Of a stretch of DNA of 64,000 nt, positions 1 to 11,686 are shown piece after piece; positions within the stretch are counted from its first letter, which is position 1, and each line of letters opens with the position of its first letter. The stretch is from positions 28,057,054-28,121,053 of the forward strand of contig OX326957.1 of assembly GCA_946800325.1 (NCBI GenBank), read 5' to 3'. The notes below the pieces were generated by a model. It saw only the letters and a program-made list of their open reading frames with translations. It was not told where the DNA came from and made no database searches. The stretch is from Luzula sylvatica. Taxonomy: Eukaryota; Streptophyta; Magnoliopsida; Poales; Juncaceae. Both the position numbers and the translations under genes were made by a program.

Positions 1-26
1 TACGACAATTCAAAACTGGAGATTAG
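1..26 (-). promoter_or_regulatory. Inverted copy of the peptide-gene leader at the window edge
   Basis: These bases are the reverse complement of the 5' leader at about 482-507, which sits 18 bp before the ATG at 525; only about two positions differ. The simplest reading is the leader of a second, divergently transcribed copy of the secreted-peptide gene whose ATG lies about 18 bp left of the window. That gene itself is not visible, so this is inference from the inverted repeat. Confidence 0.45.
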
Positions 27-233
27 AAAAAATGTTTTGTTTTTGTTTCATGTAATATGTGATATTTTGTGAATTTTTTGAGCGTAAATGGAATTTTGAA
101 AAATATATCAAAATCAGAAGTATGATTTTAGTAGTTTAGTCACGAAATAGTCTAATATCATTATAAATTACTCTGTATATTAATTAATACAATTTTCATT
201 TTATTAGAAAATAATAATGAATCATTCTTCACA

Positions 234-302
234 AATCAAAGTTCATCATTAAATAAGTCGGATGAATAATTATTCTTTAAAAATCAAAGTTCATCATTAA
301 AT
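234..302. repeat. 21-bp direct repeat in the peptide-gene promoter
   Basis: The string AATCAAAGTTCATCATTAAAT occurs twice, near 234-255 and 281-302, about 47 bp apart, in the interval between the two divergent leader copies. It could be a duplicated promoter element or a small tandem duplication. No known binding motif was recognised. Confidence 0.5.
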
Positions 303-425
303 CTGCTTCCTATCACCAGATCTTTTTACGCTGCTTCAATTACCTGTAAAAACTGATAGTAACGACAAATACAAGTAAACACAACAAAAAAAGCATTTTC
401 CCTAAATATATAGAACGAGTTAACT

Positions 426-433
426 TATAAATA
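426..433 (+). promoter_or_regulatory. TATA box of the RALF-like gene
   Basis: TATAAATA lies about 95 bp before the ATG at 525. That leaves a leader of about 60-65 nt if transcription starts 30 bp downstream. The matching position of the paralog at 19.7 kb (minus strand) has TATAAAATA at about 19812-19820, so core promoter spacing is similar in both copies. Confidence 0.5.
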
Positions 434-524
434 AACAATATTTGACAAGAAAAATTACATCAATATCAAATTGAAAATTTCCTAATCTCCAGTTTTGAAT
501 TTCGTATTTTGAATCTTCTCCAAA

Positions 525-752
525 ATGGGTTGTGCTCGTAATGCAGTTGTGGTGTTCCTATTGCTTTGCATTGTCTTCACTACGGATGCTCAAAATGACA
601 TAAGTAACGGAGCCTTGCGCAATGACGATCCGCCTTGCTCAACTAGATCTTCTGAAACCTCAAATTGCCGTCCGCATCCAGCTCATCCCGGTCATGTTGA
701 AGGGGATGAATACCACCCTGCAGACGATGGTGTGATTTTGACCAAGAAATGA
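525..752 (+). CDS. Small secreted RALF-like peptide, 75 residues
   Basis: Begins with a signal peptide (hydrophobic core at about residues 8-18, VVVFLLLCIVF, ending near TDA). The mature part carries ISNGALR, DPPCSTR and NCRP, then PHPAHPGH. This aligns with the RALF plan (YISYGALR, PCSRRG, NCRPG, ANPYxRGC), but the second half with the other two cysteines and the RGC motif is missing, so only one disulfide is possible. RALFs are apoplastic peptides that signal through CrRLK1L receptors; whether this one still does is unknown. The ATG is supported by the paralog at 19.7 kb, which shares the start, the leader and the 3' UTR (both contain ACGCGTG close to GATATGA after the stop). The RALF assignment is by motif only; an unrelated short secreted peptide family is the alternative. 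Confidence 0.62.
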   Translation: MGCARNAVVVFLLLCIVFTTDAQNDISNGALRNDDPPCSTRSSETSNCRPHPAHPGHVEGDEYHPADDGVILTKK

Positions 753-2953
753 GATTAATTTTGCTGTATCCAGAAAAACACGCGTGATATGACAATTCTA
801 ATTTAGACTTGCTTATGTTTTCATACGTGTGTTTTTTTTGTAAAAGGGATCATATTTTAATTAATTGAAGTGCATTACTTCTGATATCTATATAAAGTTT
901 TATTTATTTTATCTTGCCAGTCTTTATGGTGGCTTTTCCTTCAGCTAATATGCACAAACTGTCCTAATTCGATTGTTGAACTCTTGTGCGTTTATCTCAC
1001 AAAACTCAAACCCATAAATGGAGACCATTTTTTTTCGTGTTTTATCTCTCCTCTAAAAAAAGTATCCTGGTGTAGAATGATTGGATTTAGTGAGAGAAAC
1101 TCGTTTTAGAGGATATATACACATATGGATAAGATCAATTGAAAAGACATGTTTAGAAACTGTGTGCAACCTTTCACTAAGTCGCAAAAAACGGAAATAA
1201 TAAATCTTTCAAACCGAAAATATTCTTTGACGGAAATTTTAGATGACCTAATTATCTATACAACCCAATTTGGTCCAGAACAATTAGAGTTCAAAAAGTT
1301 ATGAAACTTTTACTAAATGTGTGTAAAGCGGTTGTGTCCTTTCGGTATTCAATTAAAATCCACTTGTTAAAGTGCTTAAATGGAAAACATAGGTGATCAA
1401 AGTTATAGATAATGCAATTACCTATCCAACCCAATTCGCCCCGGTCAATTGGAGTTTTTATGTGAAAATGATGACAATTTTACTAAAACGTACTTTTGTT
1501 GAATTATTGTGATCCTTCCATAAATGTTAAATGTTTATCTTATCAAATATCAATTTTACTATGTATATTCAATATACAAATTATTAATTTTGTGTCCGTT
1601 CTATTATATATATCCTTTCAATTACGAGAGGAACACTACAACTGCTATGGCTGTGAGATACTTTTATTCTTGGCGCTAAGCAAAAAGAACAGATGTTTTC
1701 GCGAGATGAGGAAGGAGACCATATTTTTGGGACTGTTGGATTGAGATGGATTTTTAAATGAAAGGGCCATTTTGGCATGATACAATTTATTTTAAGTAAT
1801 CTAACTGGATTAAAAATTCAAAAATATGAGTAATTAGATGGAGAGTTAACGGTTAAGATAAATTTGATACTCTATAGTTTTAGAAGGATATATATGATAA
1901 ATTTAATTTTTAAATAAAATGGGCATTTTGGTCATATACAATTTATTTTAAGTAATCAGCTAGACTAAAAAATTTGAATTATGTTTAATTGGATGAAGAG
2001 TTAACGGTCTAGATAATTTTTTTACTTTATTAGTTTTAGAAGGATATATTTGATAAGTTTGATTTTTGAAAAGATAAATTTGATATTTTTTAGTATTGAA
2101 ATAACAAATTTGATATTAAAAATTTTAGAGGGACAAATTTTATATTTGGAGTTCTTGAAGAAACATACCTGAAATTGCCTATTACTAATTTTGCTTCGAG
2201 CACTTTGTCTGTTCATTTGGAGCAGATTAGATCACGTCTTGAGCAATTGTTACTGGCCACTTTGTATTCTATCATTGCATATGTGTGAAAATAACTTATG
2301 TAATCAGTTGCTTGGTCGCGCGCGTATATATGGATGGGAAATAAATAGGATAAAAGACATAATTTTTTCATACTTTTGGTGCCACTAAAAAATTTCACAT
2401 ATGAAAATATCATTAGCTTGGAAGAACTAAACAAATTTTCTATTCATTTCTCACACAACAATACTGCTATATGGTGGCACTTGTTTTCTGGCATTTGTAT
2501 ATATGCTGTTGTTACTTGTACTAGTGATGACATTAACATAAAAAATGTTTCAATTGCAATATAGAAAACATTATTTTGTATTTAATCCCAACAATAGTAT
2601 TATATAAGAGCATTTTATATCTAATGCTGCTATTATGATGAGTACTGGAATTTGCTCAAGGAATTAGTTGTTTAGTAATGTTATACGCTGACGACGAAAA
2701 AAAATGCAGACATTAAAATGAGATGTTCGAATCGATCTTGGCTGCTTATTAAAACAAAATCACAAAGGATAACAAAAAGAGCCCATATATTATGCATGCT
2801 CTTGTAGAAACCTGCAAGCTTAGTGACAATTTTGTTTTCTATTATTATAGGAACTGCGATCTACTTATGGAATTAGATGCTTATTAATATTATGCATTGA
2901 CTACTTCGACAAGAAAGGAAACATTGTTCATGGAATTATTTGCCTGATATTAG
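753..2953. other. Intergenic; decayed LTR fragment and a two-copy direct repeat
   Basis: No gene recognised. About 1190-1500 resembles the copia LTR sequence at 56.05-56.35 kb: both contain ACCCAATTTGG, a roughly thirty-base stretch ending in ATGAAACTTTTACTAA-like text, and TTTCGGTATT. It is therefore an old LTR piece. From about 1745 to 2080 a unit of about 156 bp is repeated twice (GGGCATTTTGG / GGGCCATTTTGG, then CAATTTATTTTAAGTAATC, GAGTTAACGGT, AGAAGGATATAT). The rest is AT-rich without clear structure. Confidence 0.5.
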
Positions 2954-4106
2954 CAGGACCGGTCCCGTAATTTTGGTTGCCCTAGACCAACATGTTACCG
3001 GTATGGAATATTATTACGAGATGTTGCCTTTTGTAAACAAAAAAAATTACATAAGATGTAACATATCATCAATGTCTCCATAAATGTGAAAAATTTCGTC
3101 ATTATCCTTAATTTTCTTAATTTTTGAAAAGATGTCTAAATTATATTTTGTATCACTTAATGCATGTAAAAATAATATGGAAAAGTCAAGAATAATTTTA
3201 AAATCTGGAACAAAACAAAAACAAAAATAGCATCATAGCTCTTATATTTTGTAGACTAAATTGATGCTGATTTTTTTGGTTTCCATGTCCCCCAATGGGG
3301 ACGAGGGATGTTGGCCTTACTATTCTTATATAATTAACACATCTCTTTAACATGATAATTAAACATACCATATAACTAATGATGTGGCATAATTAACATT
3401 TATATAAATTTAAAATATTTATTTAATACTAATTAATTGTTAATTATATGTATTTTGTTAATTATATTTAATTTGATATTAATTAAAGTGTTTTGATCAA
3501 TATATAGATGATGTAGTAGTGAAAGTTTTGGGCAAAGTAATCAATTTTATGATGTTTTAGTATTTTTTAGGGAATCGTTCAATAGTCTATATTTATAAAA
3601 GTACATCGTGATTTGTGTTCAATTAAAACTATAACATGTATTTCTACAACTATTTACAAATTGATATCTGTTATGTTATCTCTTCAATAATAAGATGCCA
3701 TGTCATCCTAATATAAAAGTGGCACAAAAATATGAAGTGAGTGTAGTCAAACCAACATTAATTGTCTTATATTTCTTTAGATTTAATGTGAAAATTTTAT
3801 GAAATATATAAAAAGCATGTAATTTATATGTATAATAAACATCATAGATATAGACCAAACCACATATATATGTAATTTTATAACCACATAAAATCAAGTG
3901 CAATATTTTTTCTCCCAGCCATCTCTCCCACGAGACTCAAGATACTCAACCATGAATTCCCATGCCTTTCTCTCCATGGAGTTGTTCTGATTTTTTTTTA
4001 ACTTGCAATGGTTAAATATAAATGGTTGGCTGGTTGCCCTCCCTCACCTGGTTGCCCTAGCCCGGGGGCTTGATGGGCTTGTCCCGGGGCCGGCCCTGGA
4101 TATTAG
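2946..4106. mobile_element. Non-autonomous hAT element with 8-bp target duplication
   Basis: The element runs from 2954 to 4098. Its left end reads CAGGACCGGTCCCG and its right end CGGGGCCGGCCCTG, an imperfect terminal inverted repeat of the CAGGGCCGG type common in plant hAT elements. It is flanked on both sides by GATATTAG (2946-2953 and 4099-4106), a perfect 8-bp target duplication as expected for hAT. The 1145-bp interior is AT-rich and has no transposase, so it must move in trans or be dead. Confidence 0.85.
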
Positions 4107-5114
4107 TATACGTATAGCTAAATTAAAACAGTTTTATGACAACTTTTTGGATTCATTCTCCGAATTTTGCCGATGATGTATAAAAAATAAATAAAAATTA
4201 AAACGAAAATTGTTTGAATTGTTCGAGAAAACCAGGATCTCGAACGTTTCAAACATTTTTTGTTCTAAAATTTATAAAAATCATGATTTACTGAGACAAA
4301 TAGAAATACAATTACGGAGCAGAAATAGAAATATGATTATGGAATATAAAACAAAAATACAAATACGAATATGAATATGATTATATGTTATGTATTAGTA
4401 CTGATATCAATCTTAATACGAATCGCATTGTAAAATTACAAAAAATATACACTACAAATACACATAAAAATGCAAATACGAATTCGTAGATAAAATAGAA
4501 ATACAAGTATAAATTACCAAATACAATTACGGAATACAAATATGAAAAACGTATACAAATACGAAATAGCAATATGGGTAACAAATACAATAACCAAATA
4601 TGAATACGAACACGAATACGAACACGCATACAAATATGATTATTTATTATAAATTATGAATTACAAAACATATTCAGAGCAATCTTTGCAACTCTTACAA
4701 ATATGGCACTGCATGATTATGAACTGATTACAAACAAAAAAATTATGAGGCTTTGTACAAATATCATACAAATATTTCGCATGTATGATGCCTATTGGTT
4801 GGTTGCGAAAATAGTTCATAATTCATGATCCCTTTTTCTTACAACAATCGAAAACATACAAAATGAGTTCACAAATAATGATACAAATACGAATTTCAAA
4901 CACAAATATGAATATGAATACACGTCACGCGCAATTGATCGGTCCTTAGAGGGCCTTGCACAATTCTGCGCAATTGCCCATCTTCATTGTCATTCAAAAT
5001 AGCTCCCGCGACATATGTGCACAAAAGCACACTACCAAATAAATAAAACCGCAACACAAAAAAAACAAAGCCAAAGCAGTTCTCGTCAGTGTCAATCTTT
5101 GAAATGGAGTATAT
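4107..5114. other. Intergenic; degenerate AAATACGAAT low-complexity tract
   Basis: Between about 4320 and 4640, and again at 4880-4925, the sequence is built from short variants of ACAAATACGAATATGA without a fixed period. No coding potential was recognised. It looks like a decayed simple-sequence expansion. Confidence 0.4.
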
Positions 5115-5322
5115 GCTAGGAACAATGATGCGACCTCGGTTCCTTGGCTTGTTCTATTGTGCTTGTATTATCACAATGTACAATCACAGGATCTGATATA
5201 TTTGGGACTACTCCGAGTTTGATCATGAGCTTCTTGATCCAAACTAATTCCTTTGCGGCTTCCGAAGCCGCAATGTACTCCGTTTCGTTGTAGAGTCAGC
5301 TACTGTTGATTGTTTGGAACGT
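5115..5322 (-). pseudogene. Ty1/copia RNase H fragment
   Basis: Read on the minus strand this encodes the characteristic copia RNase H block: QSTVADSTT, then (after a one-base deletion where TETEYIAASEA is expected) AASEAAKELVWIKKLM, followed by HCDNTS and AKEPRSHH. The deletion and the lack of reverse transcriptase upstream make it a dead, isolated fragment. No LTRs were found next to it. It belongs to the same superfamily as the element at 56-60 kb but is on the opposite strand and clearly a separate insertion. Confidence 0.8.
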
Positions 5323-7183
5323 TCGTTTATCTTTATTTATACAATTTTATCGTTGATCCAGAAATATATTTCCTTTAGTCGTGATATGAGAGGGAATAAT
5401 ATATTTTCTTATATTATATAGAGAATGGTGTCATGATATGCGAGGGCATAATAAATGGCTTTTTACTATACCTCTCGGGAGGTCCATAACAACTTTCTTT
5501 TGTAATAGACATGTTCTTTAGTGTATAATGTATTAACTAATTAAATATAATACATAATTAAGTTTTTAACACATTAATAAATGCACATATATATCATGGA
5601 AAAAAATCACAAATTCCGAAGTAAATCTAATGATTACAAACTCCTAAGTATCAAAAACATGATACTTAATTAAGTATCATGAATTTAATATTTATGAGGT
5701 TTTAACCATTACATTTTTCTTTGAGATTTGTGTTTTCTCGTAATAATTAAGAAAATTTGTGTACATCAACGAATGCACATTTGTATCATAAAAAAAACAC
5801 AAATACCAAAACAAATGTAATGGTTAAAACCTCTTTAATATCAATTTCATGATACTTAATTAAGTATTTTAGTCATCTTATATAAAATATTCAATATATA
5901 TCAAATAAAACACCCTCATTTTTTTTTCCCAAGTTAATTAGTATGAAAAACATAATTAATTAACAAGTCTACATAATTAATATATACAACGATTGGTATA
6001 TATTAAATAAAATATCCTCTAAAAAAATTATGTGTCAATTATGTGACACGTGTTAATTACTGTATAAAGAAGAGTTTGGTGAAATGTGAGGGCGGAGTGA
6101 ATGATACTTGTGAAATATATTGAACAACGTCGAATAAATCGTACCGAAGCGCGTGTTTTTTTAATCTAGTTGTTACTAAATACTGCAAATTTTGCAGCAT
6201 TACTCTTGTGGTGGTTTCCCTCCAATTACAAAATTAAGTATCAAATATATTTAGGTAACACATTTGTGAGGATTACTAACAAATGCGATATTCTAATGTA
6301 AACGTAGTATTGAATATTAAATCTTATGGTTTCTACAAGCTACAATATTACATACTTGTATTGTGCAAAATAAATATTTATCTTTTAATTATCCACCATT
6401 GTTTTCGTGACATAATTTCAAAAGAAAGAAAAATTGCACTTTTAATAACCTGAGAATTGATTAGTTTACACGGGAATGCATAGTAAGATTTTGAATTCTT
6501 TTTTTCGTTAGTATGTTCACTAAGTAATTTGTTATGTAAAATAATACAAATCACATCTAAACAATACTATTCGAGTCACATATTAATTATGTTAAGCGGA
6601 CACTTTAGAAATTAAGTCGTATTGTATCGGATACCGATAATCATCGGATACGTATTCGAATATTTTATTTTAAAATAATATATATCTGATAGTTCTCGAA
6701 TATTTTCAAATATTTATAACGCATGAATAAATATACTTGAAAAACAATAATGTAATTTTTAAATCCAAATAAATACGTAATACATATAAGTATATAACTA
6801 AATATAATAAATATTTACTTAATAACAAGTTATTTTTGCGACAGTAAAATTTTAATATATTTTATGTCAAAAATAAAATGTATAAGAAAATAAAATATTA
6901 AATATATAAATTACAATTGGCCGCGTTTGCAAAAGTGATATTATTTCTTTTTTTCTCTAAGTTTATTTTGCGAATCCTTTTTCCGCTTCCCTTGGTCGTG
7001 TGCGAAAGATGTCGAGCTCATATCAGTTTCATATTGCAATTCTTCCCTTCTTGCAAAATTTCGAGCTCCTTGTTTTGCCGAAGAATTAACATAACAATAA
7101 ATTGAAATACTTAGATGGTCATAGTTTCTTTCCAAAATATGTCTCGGGTCGTTAAAAACCAGGGACAGCCCTGGGTTTGAAGT
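5323..7183. other. Intergenic with a direct/inverted repeat block at 5570-5870
   Basis: Two diverged direct copies of about 100 bp (starting near 5572 and 5762) share GAATGCACAT / AAATGCACAT and end in the 18-bp palindrome region GATACTTAATTAAGTATC (complete near 5667, half-preserved near 5851). Between them AGGTTTTAACCATTACATTT (about 5697) and its reverse complement (about 5806) form an inverted repeat. The rest is AT-rich with no gene seen. A short stretch near 6620-6660 is rich in ATCGGATAC, like the ends of the hAT MITEs elsewhere in the window. Confidence 0.4.
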
Positions 7184-7941
7184 CTATGGACAAATATCCA
7201 ACCTCGGTTCCCAACAAAATGCATGTAAAAAATGACCAGTCTCGTAACTATCACTATTTGTTTCGTGGATCGGAGACATGTTTACAAGCTTCCAAGTATT
7301 TCGACTTAAATTGAATATTGCCAAAATTGATTCGTCCCATGCATGTAAATACACTAAATCATTGAACCCACTACATTTACACCCGCGGAAAATATCCAAT
7401 AACTCATTTGGCAACCTCGAAACCTCATTCCATTTTGTCCCACACAATTCCAATAAGATCAAGTGTTTGTTAATTTTTGTTATTTCATCGGGCATCCAGC
7501 CTACCAAGATCAACTTGCCATGTAAATTCATCATATCCGAAACAATCCTTATTTTACTCGGCAACAAAATTGTCAAATCTGTGAGAGAATTTTCAATTCT
7601 TGTGTTTGTCAAATCATATGACACCACAGCATAACATGACTTATCCCTACCCACCCTCCAAGTAAGAATATATAAGATACCATTACATATCACCGAACGC
7701 ACTAGTTCCATATATCCAACCAAAGAACCATTGTAAACATTCGCCCAACATTTTTCCTTGGAATCATACAGTTCAATGCTCAATTTTCTTTCATCGGATA
7801 TGTTGTGTGAAGAGGCCTTAACCATTATTATGTAGTATGTTTCCGATTGAATATCTACTGATAATGCAACTGCATGCAAATATTCATCCTTGTTATCTGG
7901 TATCTCTGGTAACCACCTCCAGCGCTTCAATACAGGGTTAC

Positions 7942-9807
7942 CACTACAACATTTCAGGATATCAGCGACGGTAAAAACCGTCGCTAAAGGTATTACCGAC
8001 GGCCCGCCGTCGCTAAATAACCATCGCTGAAAGCAGCGTCGCTGATGTCACTTTCAGCGATGGCCCGTCGCTAATACTGGTTTCAGCGACGATTTCTTTT
8101 CAGCGACGGCCCGTAGCAGATAGCTTTACCGACGGCCTGTCGCTAATACTATATTTAGTTAATTAATTCTTTTCAGTAATTAGGGTTTAGGGTTTAGGGT
8201 TACCAACCAAGCATAATTACGACTAATTTTGAAATAATAATTAATAAAAATCCTAAAATTTTTTATTCATAATTATGATTAATAAAATTAAATATTATAT
8301 TAAATATTAATCAAAGATTAGTTGATTTGGTACCATTAGATGCCTTAGCCTGTACTGGTACCGAAACCGGTTCCGCTCCAGATGACCGGCCATCCAATCT
8401 CCTTCCTGTACCAGTGAATGCTGAAAATGTCGGCCCCTCTTCTTCTTCCTCCTGTACCGCCTCTTTCCCTAAAATCACCAAAAGATTAAAAAGAATCCAA
8501 ATAAAAAAGGGAAAAAATAAGAATATAAAATTTTAATCGTACCTGGTACCGCACGAATCGATAATCTACCTCCTTACTGGCGGCACCGCACCTCTGCCAG
8601 TTGGCACTGCACCGCGCCCCATAGTTTGTTGCTACATCAAAAAACCAAACAAATTTAAAGTCAAATTCAGCTCAAATAGTCTTTAAAATTACAATTTTAA
8701 CTGACCTTAGCACGCATAATGTCTCGTCCGCGCCCAACACCAAGTGCCGAGCCCTGTACCAAAAAAAAAAGATTTCGAATTCAATAAACAAAACTTGGTT
8801 TAGTCAAGTTTGAAATATTTTATTACCTTGATTCTTGCTTCTAAGTGTTTGAACATGGGGGCATTCTTCAGCATATCAGGAATAATCATAAACCTTCAAT
8901 AATTATTGAAACCTATCAGAATTCAAAATTTGAAATCCAATTGAATATTTGAATTTGCAATTCTCTCTTTAATACAAAAATTACCTCACTCTACTGCCAC
9001 GGATGAACACATGCTCGAGCTGGCTTCATATTGTGACCTAAAAGACGGAACTAGCTCCTAAAAACAAAATTTGAGTGGAATAAAAATATGATCCCTTTAA
9101 TTCGACAAAACTAAACCATAATCGGTAGTAACAGCCAAATCTAAGATCGTAAAAACCGAAATAAAAGAAAAATGTGATTTGAGCGATGAAAAATAACCTC
9201 ATTACCTCAATTTGGCGAACAAGCCAAGGCGATCTTTCTCGTGAAGATCTGGGAGGTTCGCCAAGGAGCTCCGGTCACCAAGATCTGGGAGGTTCGCCAA
9301 GGGAAGAGGGGCGGCGCTGTGTGGAGAGAATGAGGATAAAGAGAGAGAAGGGGGCCCTGCAAGGTCGTCAAGGAGCTCCGGTCGCCAACGAGATCCAGAG
9401 AGAGGGAAGGGTGGAGAGAGAGAGGGAAGAGGGGCGGCGCAGTGTGGAAAGAATTAGGGTAAAGAGAGAGAAAGGGGGCCTGCGGGGTTAAGTACTATAC
9501 ATCACTTCATTAGCGACGGGCCAACGGAGATAGGGTTCTGCGACGGGATTTATTTCACCGACGGGCCAACGCAGCATAATAGCGACGGTTTTTGTTTCGC
9601 CGATGGGCCGTAGCAATTTTTCAGCGACGGTTTTAGAGGTTAGCGACGGGCCAACAAAAAAAAATTAACATATACGACGGACCGTCGCTAATAAAACCCT
9701 CGGTAATACATATCTGCGACGGGCCGACGTAGAAAAGGTGCTTTATTTTCGACGGGCAGTCGCTGAAGTCAGACCCCCCGTCGCTGATACCCAGTTCTGT
9801 TGTAGTG
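7942..9807. mobile_element. CACTA (En/Spm) non-autonomous transposon
   Basis: Starts CACTACAACA and ends TGTTGTAGTG, perfect 10-bp terminal inverted repeats, flanked by the 3-bp duplication TAC (7939-7941 and 9808-9810). The subterminal 200-250 bp at both ends carry many short direct and inverted copies of GCGACGG / CCGTCGC, the usual transposase-binding arrays of this superfamily. The interior has no recognisable TNPA/TNPD coding region, so it is probably a deletion derivative. It lies in the coding sequence of the F-box-like gene. Confidence 0.93.
8181..8201 (+). repeat. Three telomere-type TTTAGGG units inside the CACTA element
   Basis: Three tandem TTTAGGG-phase units follow TAAT in the left part of the CACTA element. 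This is the plant telomere repeat, but so short that chance or an interstitial telo-box is more likely than a true telomere remnant. Confidence 0.6.
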
Positions 9808-9875
9808 TACATACCAAAACACGATTGTTCTTATTCTTTACCTCTCTTATACATACCAATCCATGTGATGATGAA

Positions 9876-10204
9876 AACCGGTTAAACCGAACCGACCGAA
9901 TAACATCTCATTTTTCATAATTTTTAATATAATAATGTTAAAATATACAAAAATAATACAAATTTTTTATAAAAATAATATTATTTTATTTTATAATATG
10001 TATTTATATTTTTTGATAAATAAAATATATTTTTTCGATAAATTTATTTTTATTTTAAAATTATAATGTTTCTTATTCGGTTCGGTTCTTAATCGGTTCA
10101 AAACTTAAAACGGTTCGGTTCGGTTCAAATTTAGTTCGGTTCGGTTTAAATTTGTTTGGCCTTATTCGGTTCGGTTTGAACCGAACCGACCGAATGAACA
10201 CCCC
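9876..10204. mobile_element. Truncated GGTTCGG-rich hAT-like MITE
   Basis: The right end (reverse complement GGGGTGTTCATTCGGTCGG) resembles the end of the complete GGTTCGG element at 30226-30729. The body is made of many GGTTCGG / CCGAACC heptamers around an AT-rich core. The left terminus is missing: the sequence starts directly with CCGGTTAAACCGAACCG at the break in the F-box gene. No target duplication could be seen. Confidence 0.55.
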
Positions 10205-10484
10205 TTGGACATATGAGCCTTCTCCATTTATTATCAAAAAAACATCTCCTCAAAAGAAATTATGTTTTTAGATTGAAATTCTTCATTGTTTCTGACGGCC
10301 ACGCAGCAGTGTGACTTATAATTTCTTCCTAGATACATGACAGAGGAAGATCCACGACTAAGATGACCCATTTCTATTTAAAACCAATGTGTTTGAAAAT
10401 GGAGAAGTATGAAAGAAATTATTATCGATGGGCAGAAGTAATTAGCTTATAGAAAAAGTATATGGAAATATGATCAAGAAGGGT
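10205..10484. other. Short unassigned stretch, possible F-box gene remnant
   Basis: The minus strand is open from an ATG at 10371 down to 10205 (about 55 codons, beginning MGHLSRGSSS and containing SHCCVAVRN). It lies where more of the split F-box gene would be expected, but no family motif was recognised. Confidence 0.25.
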
Positions 10485-10485
10485 G

Positions 10486-10562
<77 letters not shown>
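10486..10562. repeat. (TA)n microsatellite
   Basis: About 38 uninterrupted TA dinucleotides. A plain slippage-prone microsatellite with no other signal. Confidence 0.95.
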
Positions 10563-10564
<2 letters not shown>

Positions 10565-10604
10565 CAATATTATAACTATATTTGTTCTGATATGTTTTAA
10601 TTAA

Positions 10605-10926
10605 CAACAAATCTCTTTACCGATGGTTTGTTAAATATTACATTAAACTTATTTAAATATAATTAACTTTTCTGATGTAAACTAAATTTAGTTCTTCTTA
10701 ACTATTATATCAACAAATCTCTTTACCGATGGTTTCTTAAATATTACATTAACCTTATTTAAATATAATTAACTTTTCTGATGTAAACTAAATTTAGTTC
10801 TTCTTAACTATTATATCGACAAATCTCTTTACCGATGGTTTGTTAAATATTACATTAACCTTATTTAAATACAATTAACTCTTCTGATGTAAACTAAATT
10901 TAGTTCTTTAACTATTATATCAACAA
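10605..10926. repeat. 106-bp tandem repeat, three copies
   Basis: Three near-identical units begin at 10605, 10711 and 10817, each with ACAAATCTCTTTACCGATGG, an AT-rich centre, GATGTAAACTAAATTTAG and TTAACTATTATAT. A fourth copy starts at 10921 and is lost after about 10 bases. A few single-base differences distinguish the units, so the duplication is fairly recent. No coding function seen. Confidence 0.9.
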
Positions 10927-11365
10927 ATTTTTAAAACCAAGGGATGAATTACATTGCCCTCTATATTCTCACGGAAAGCACATGCTACGTTCGATTGATT
11001 TTGAGAATTTGAACTTGTATTTTTTTAGTAGTGTGTGGTAAGACTAAGAAGACCTTCAATATTGGAGCCCAAATTTTCGGACTTATCTAATCAATTATGT
11101 TCCCACAAAACCTTCAATCACATAAATCTCCTCACACTGAATGACCACATAGAATCGAAAAACAAGGCTCTAACAAAATAAGACTATAGGTTTTTCTCTC
11201 ACTGGATACAATTTCGACTCGGTTGCAGTATTCGTTGAATCTCGTTAGGGAGAGAAAGGCCATAATAACTGCCCATCCGCGTTTCTCGTCAATACCTTGA
11301 GTTCCTTATACAACCACCAACAAACTCCCTTGCTTTCCTCCACATCTTCTCTTTTAATTTGTTTA

Positions 11366-11560
11366 CTAGCTTCGGCACGTGCTATGCACATGTTAGACTG
11401 CTCATTGTTGATTACATAGTCTAGGATTATCATGATTTTTTTTAATGTTTCTTGTTTTTGAAAAACAAAAAGGTAATTTTTGTTTCGTTTCAAAATAGAT
11501 GTTTTCACCGTTTGAATCGGTAATCATATTTCATGTTAGTAATTAATGATGTATAAATTT
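11366..11560 (-). mobile_element. Helitron 3' end (minus strand)
   Basis: On the minus strand the sequence ends with a GC-rich near-palindrome (GTGCATAGCACGTGCC) followed within about 6 bp by CTAG and a host T, the layout of a Helitron 3' terminus. The next 180 bp match the other such terminus at 49529 (shared AATCATATTTCATGTTA and TAATTAATG). The 5' end of this copy was not located, so only the 3' region is marked. Confidence 0.55.
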
Positions 11561-11686
11561 CATTGTAACTAATATTTATCTTTGTATATTTATAATATTT
11601 TTAGTGTCAATAGCGTCTTTCTTGAAAATATTGTTTTATATGTCCCTCTCATTCTCAACAGTTGTATATTGTTTTCAATGAAAATT

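Larger units (their letters stand above)
7184..9875 (-). pseudogene. F-box/kelch-type gene split by a CACTA element
   Basis: The 3' part (7184-7941) encodes a C-terminal F-box-associated domain: LKRWRWLPEIP, then SETYYIIMVKA, IELYDSKEKCW, ICNGILYILTW, YAVVSYDLTN, HGKLILVGW and a terminal FCWEPRLDICP before the stop. Skipping the CACTA element and one copy of its TAC duplication, the frame continues without a break into 9811-9875, adding SSSHGLVCIREV, NNRVLVCNP: the usual GLVC and VCNP motifs of plant SCF F-box substrate receptors. The N-terminal F-box is not seen because a truncated GGTTCGG repeat element follows at about 9876. An open minus-strand frame at 10205-10371 could be an earlier piece but was not recognised. 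As it stands, the gene cannot make a full protein. Confidence 0.75.

Noticed and set aside
7155..7175. hAT end at CCAGGGACAGCCCTGG
   Set aside because: A short palindrome without a partner end or 8-bp duplication.
8181..8201. True interstitial telomere
   Set aside because: Only three units, inside a CACTA element.
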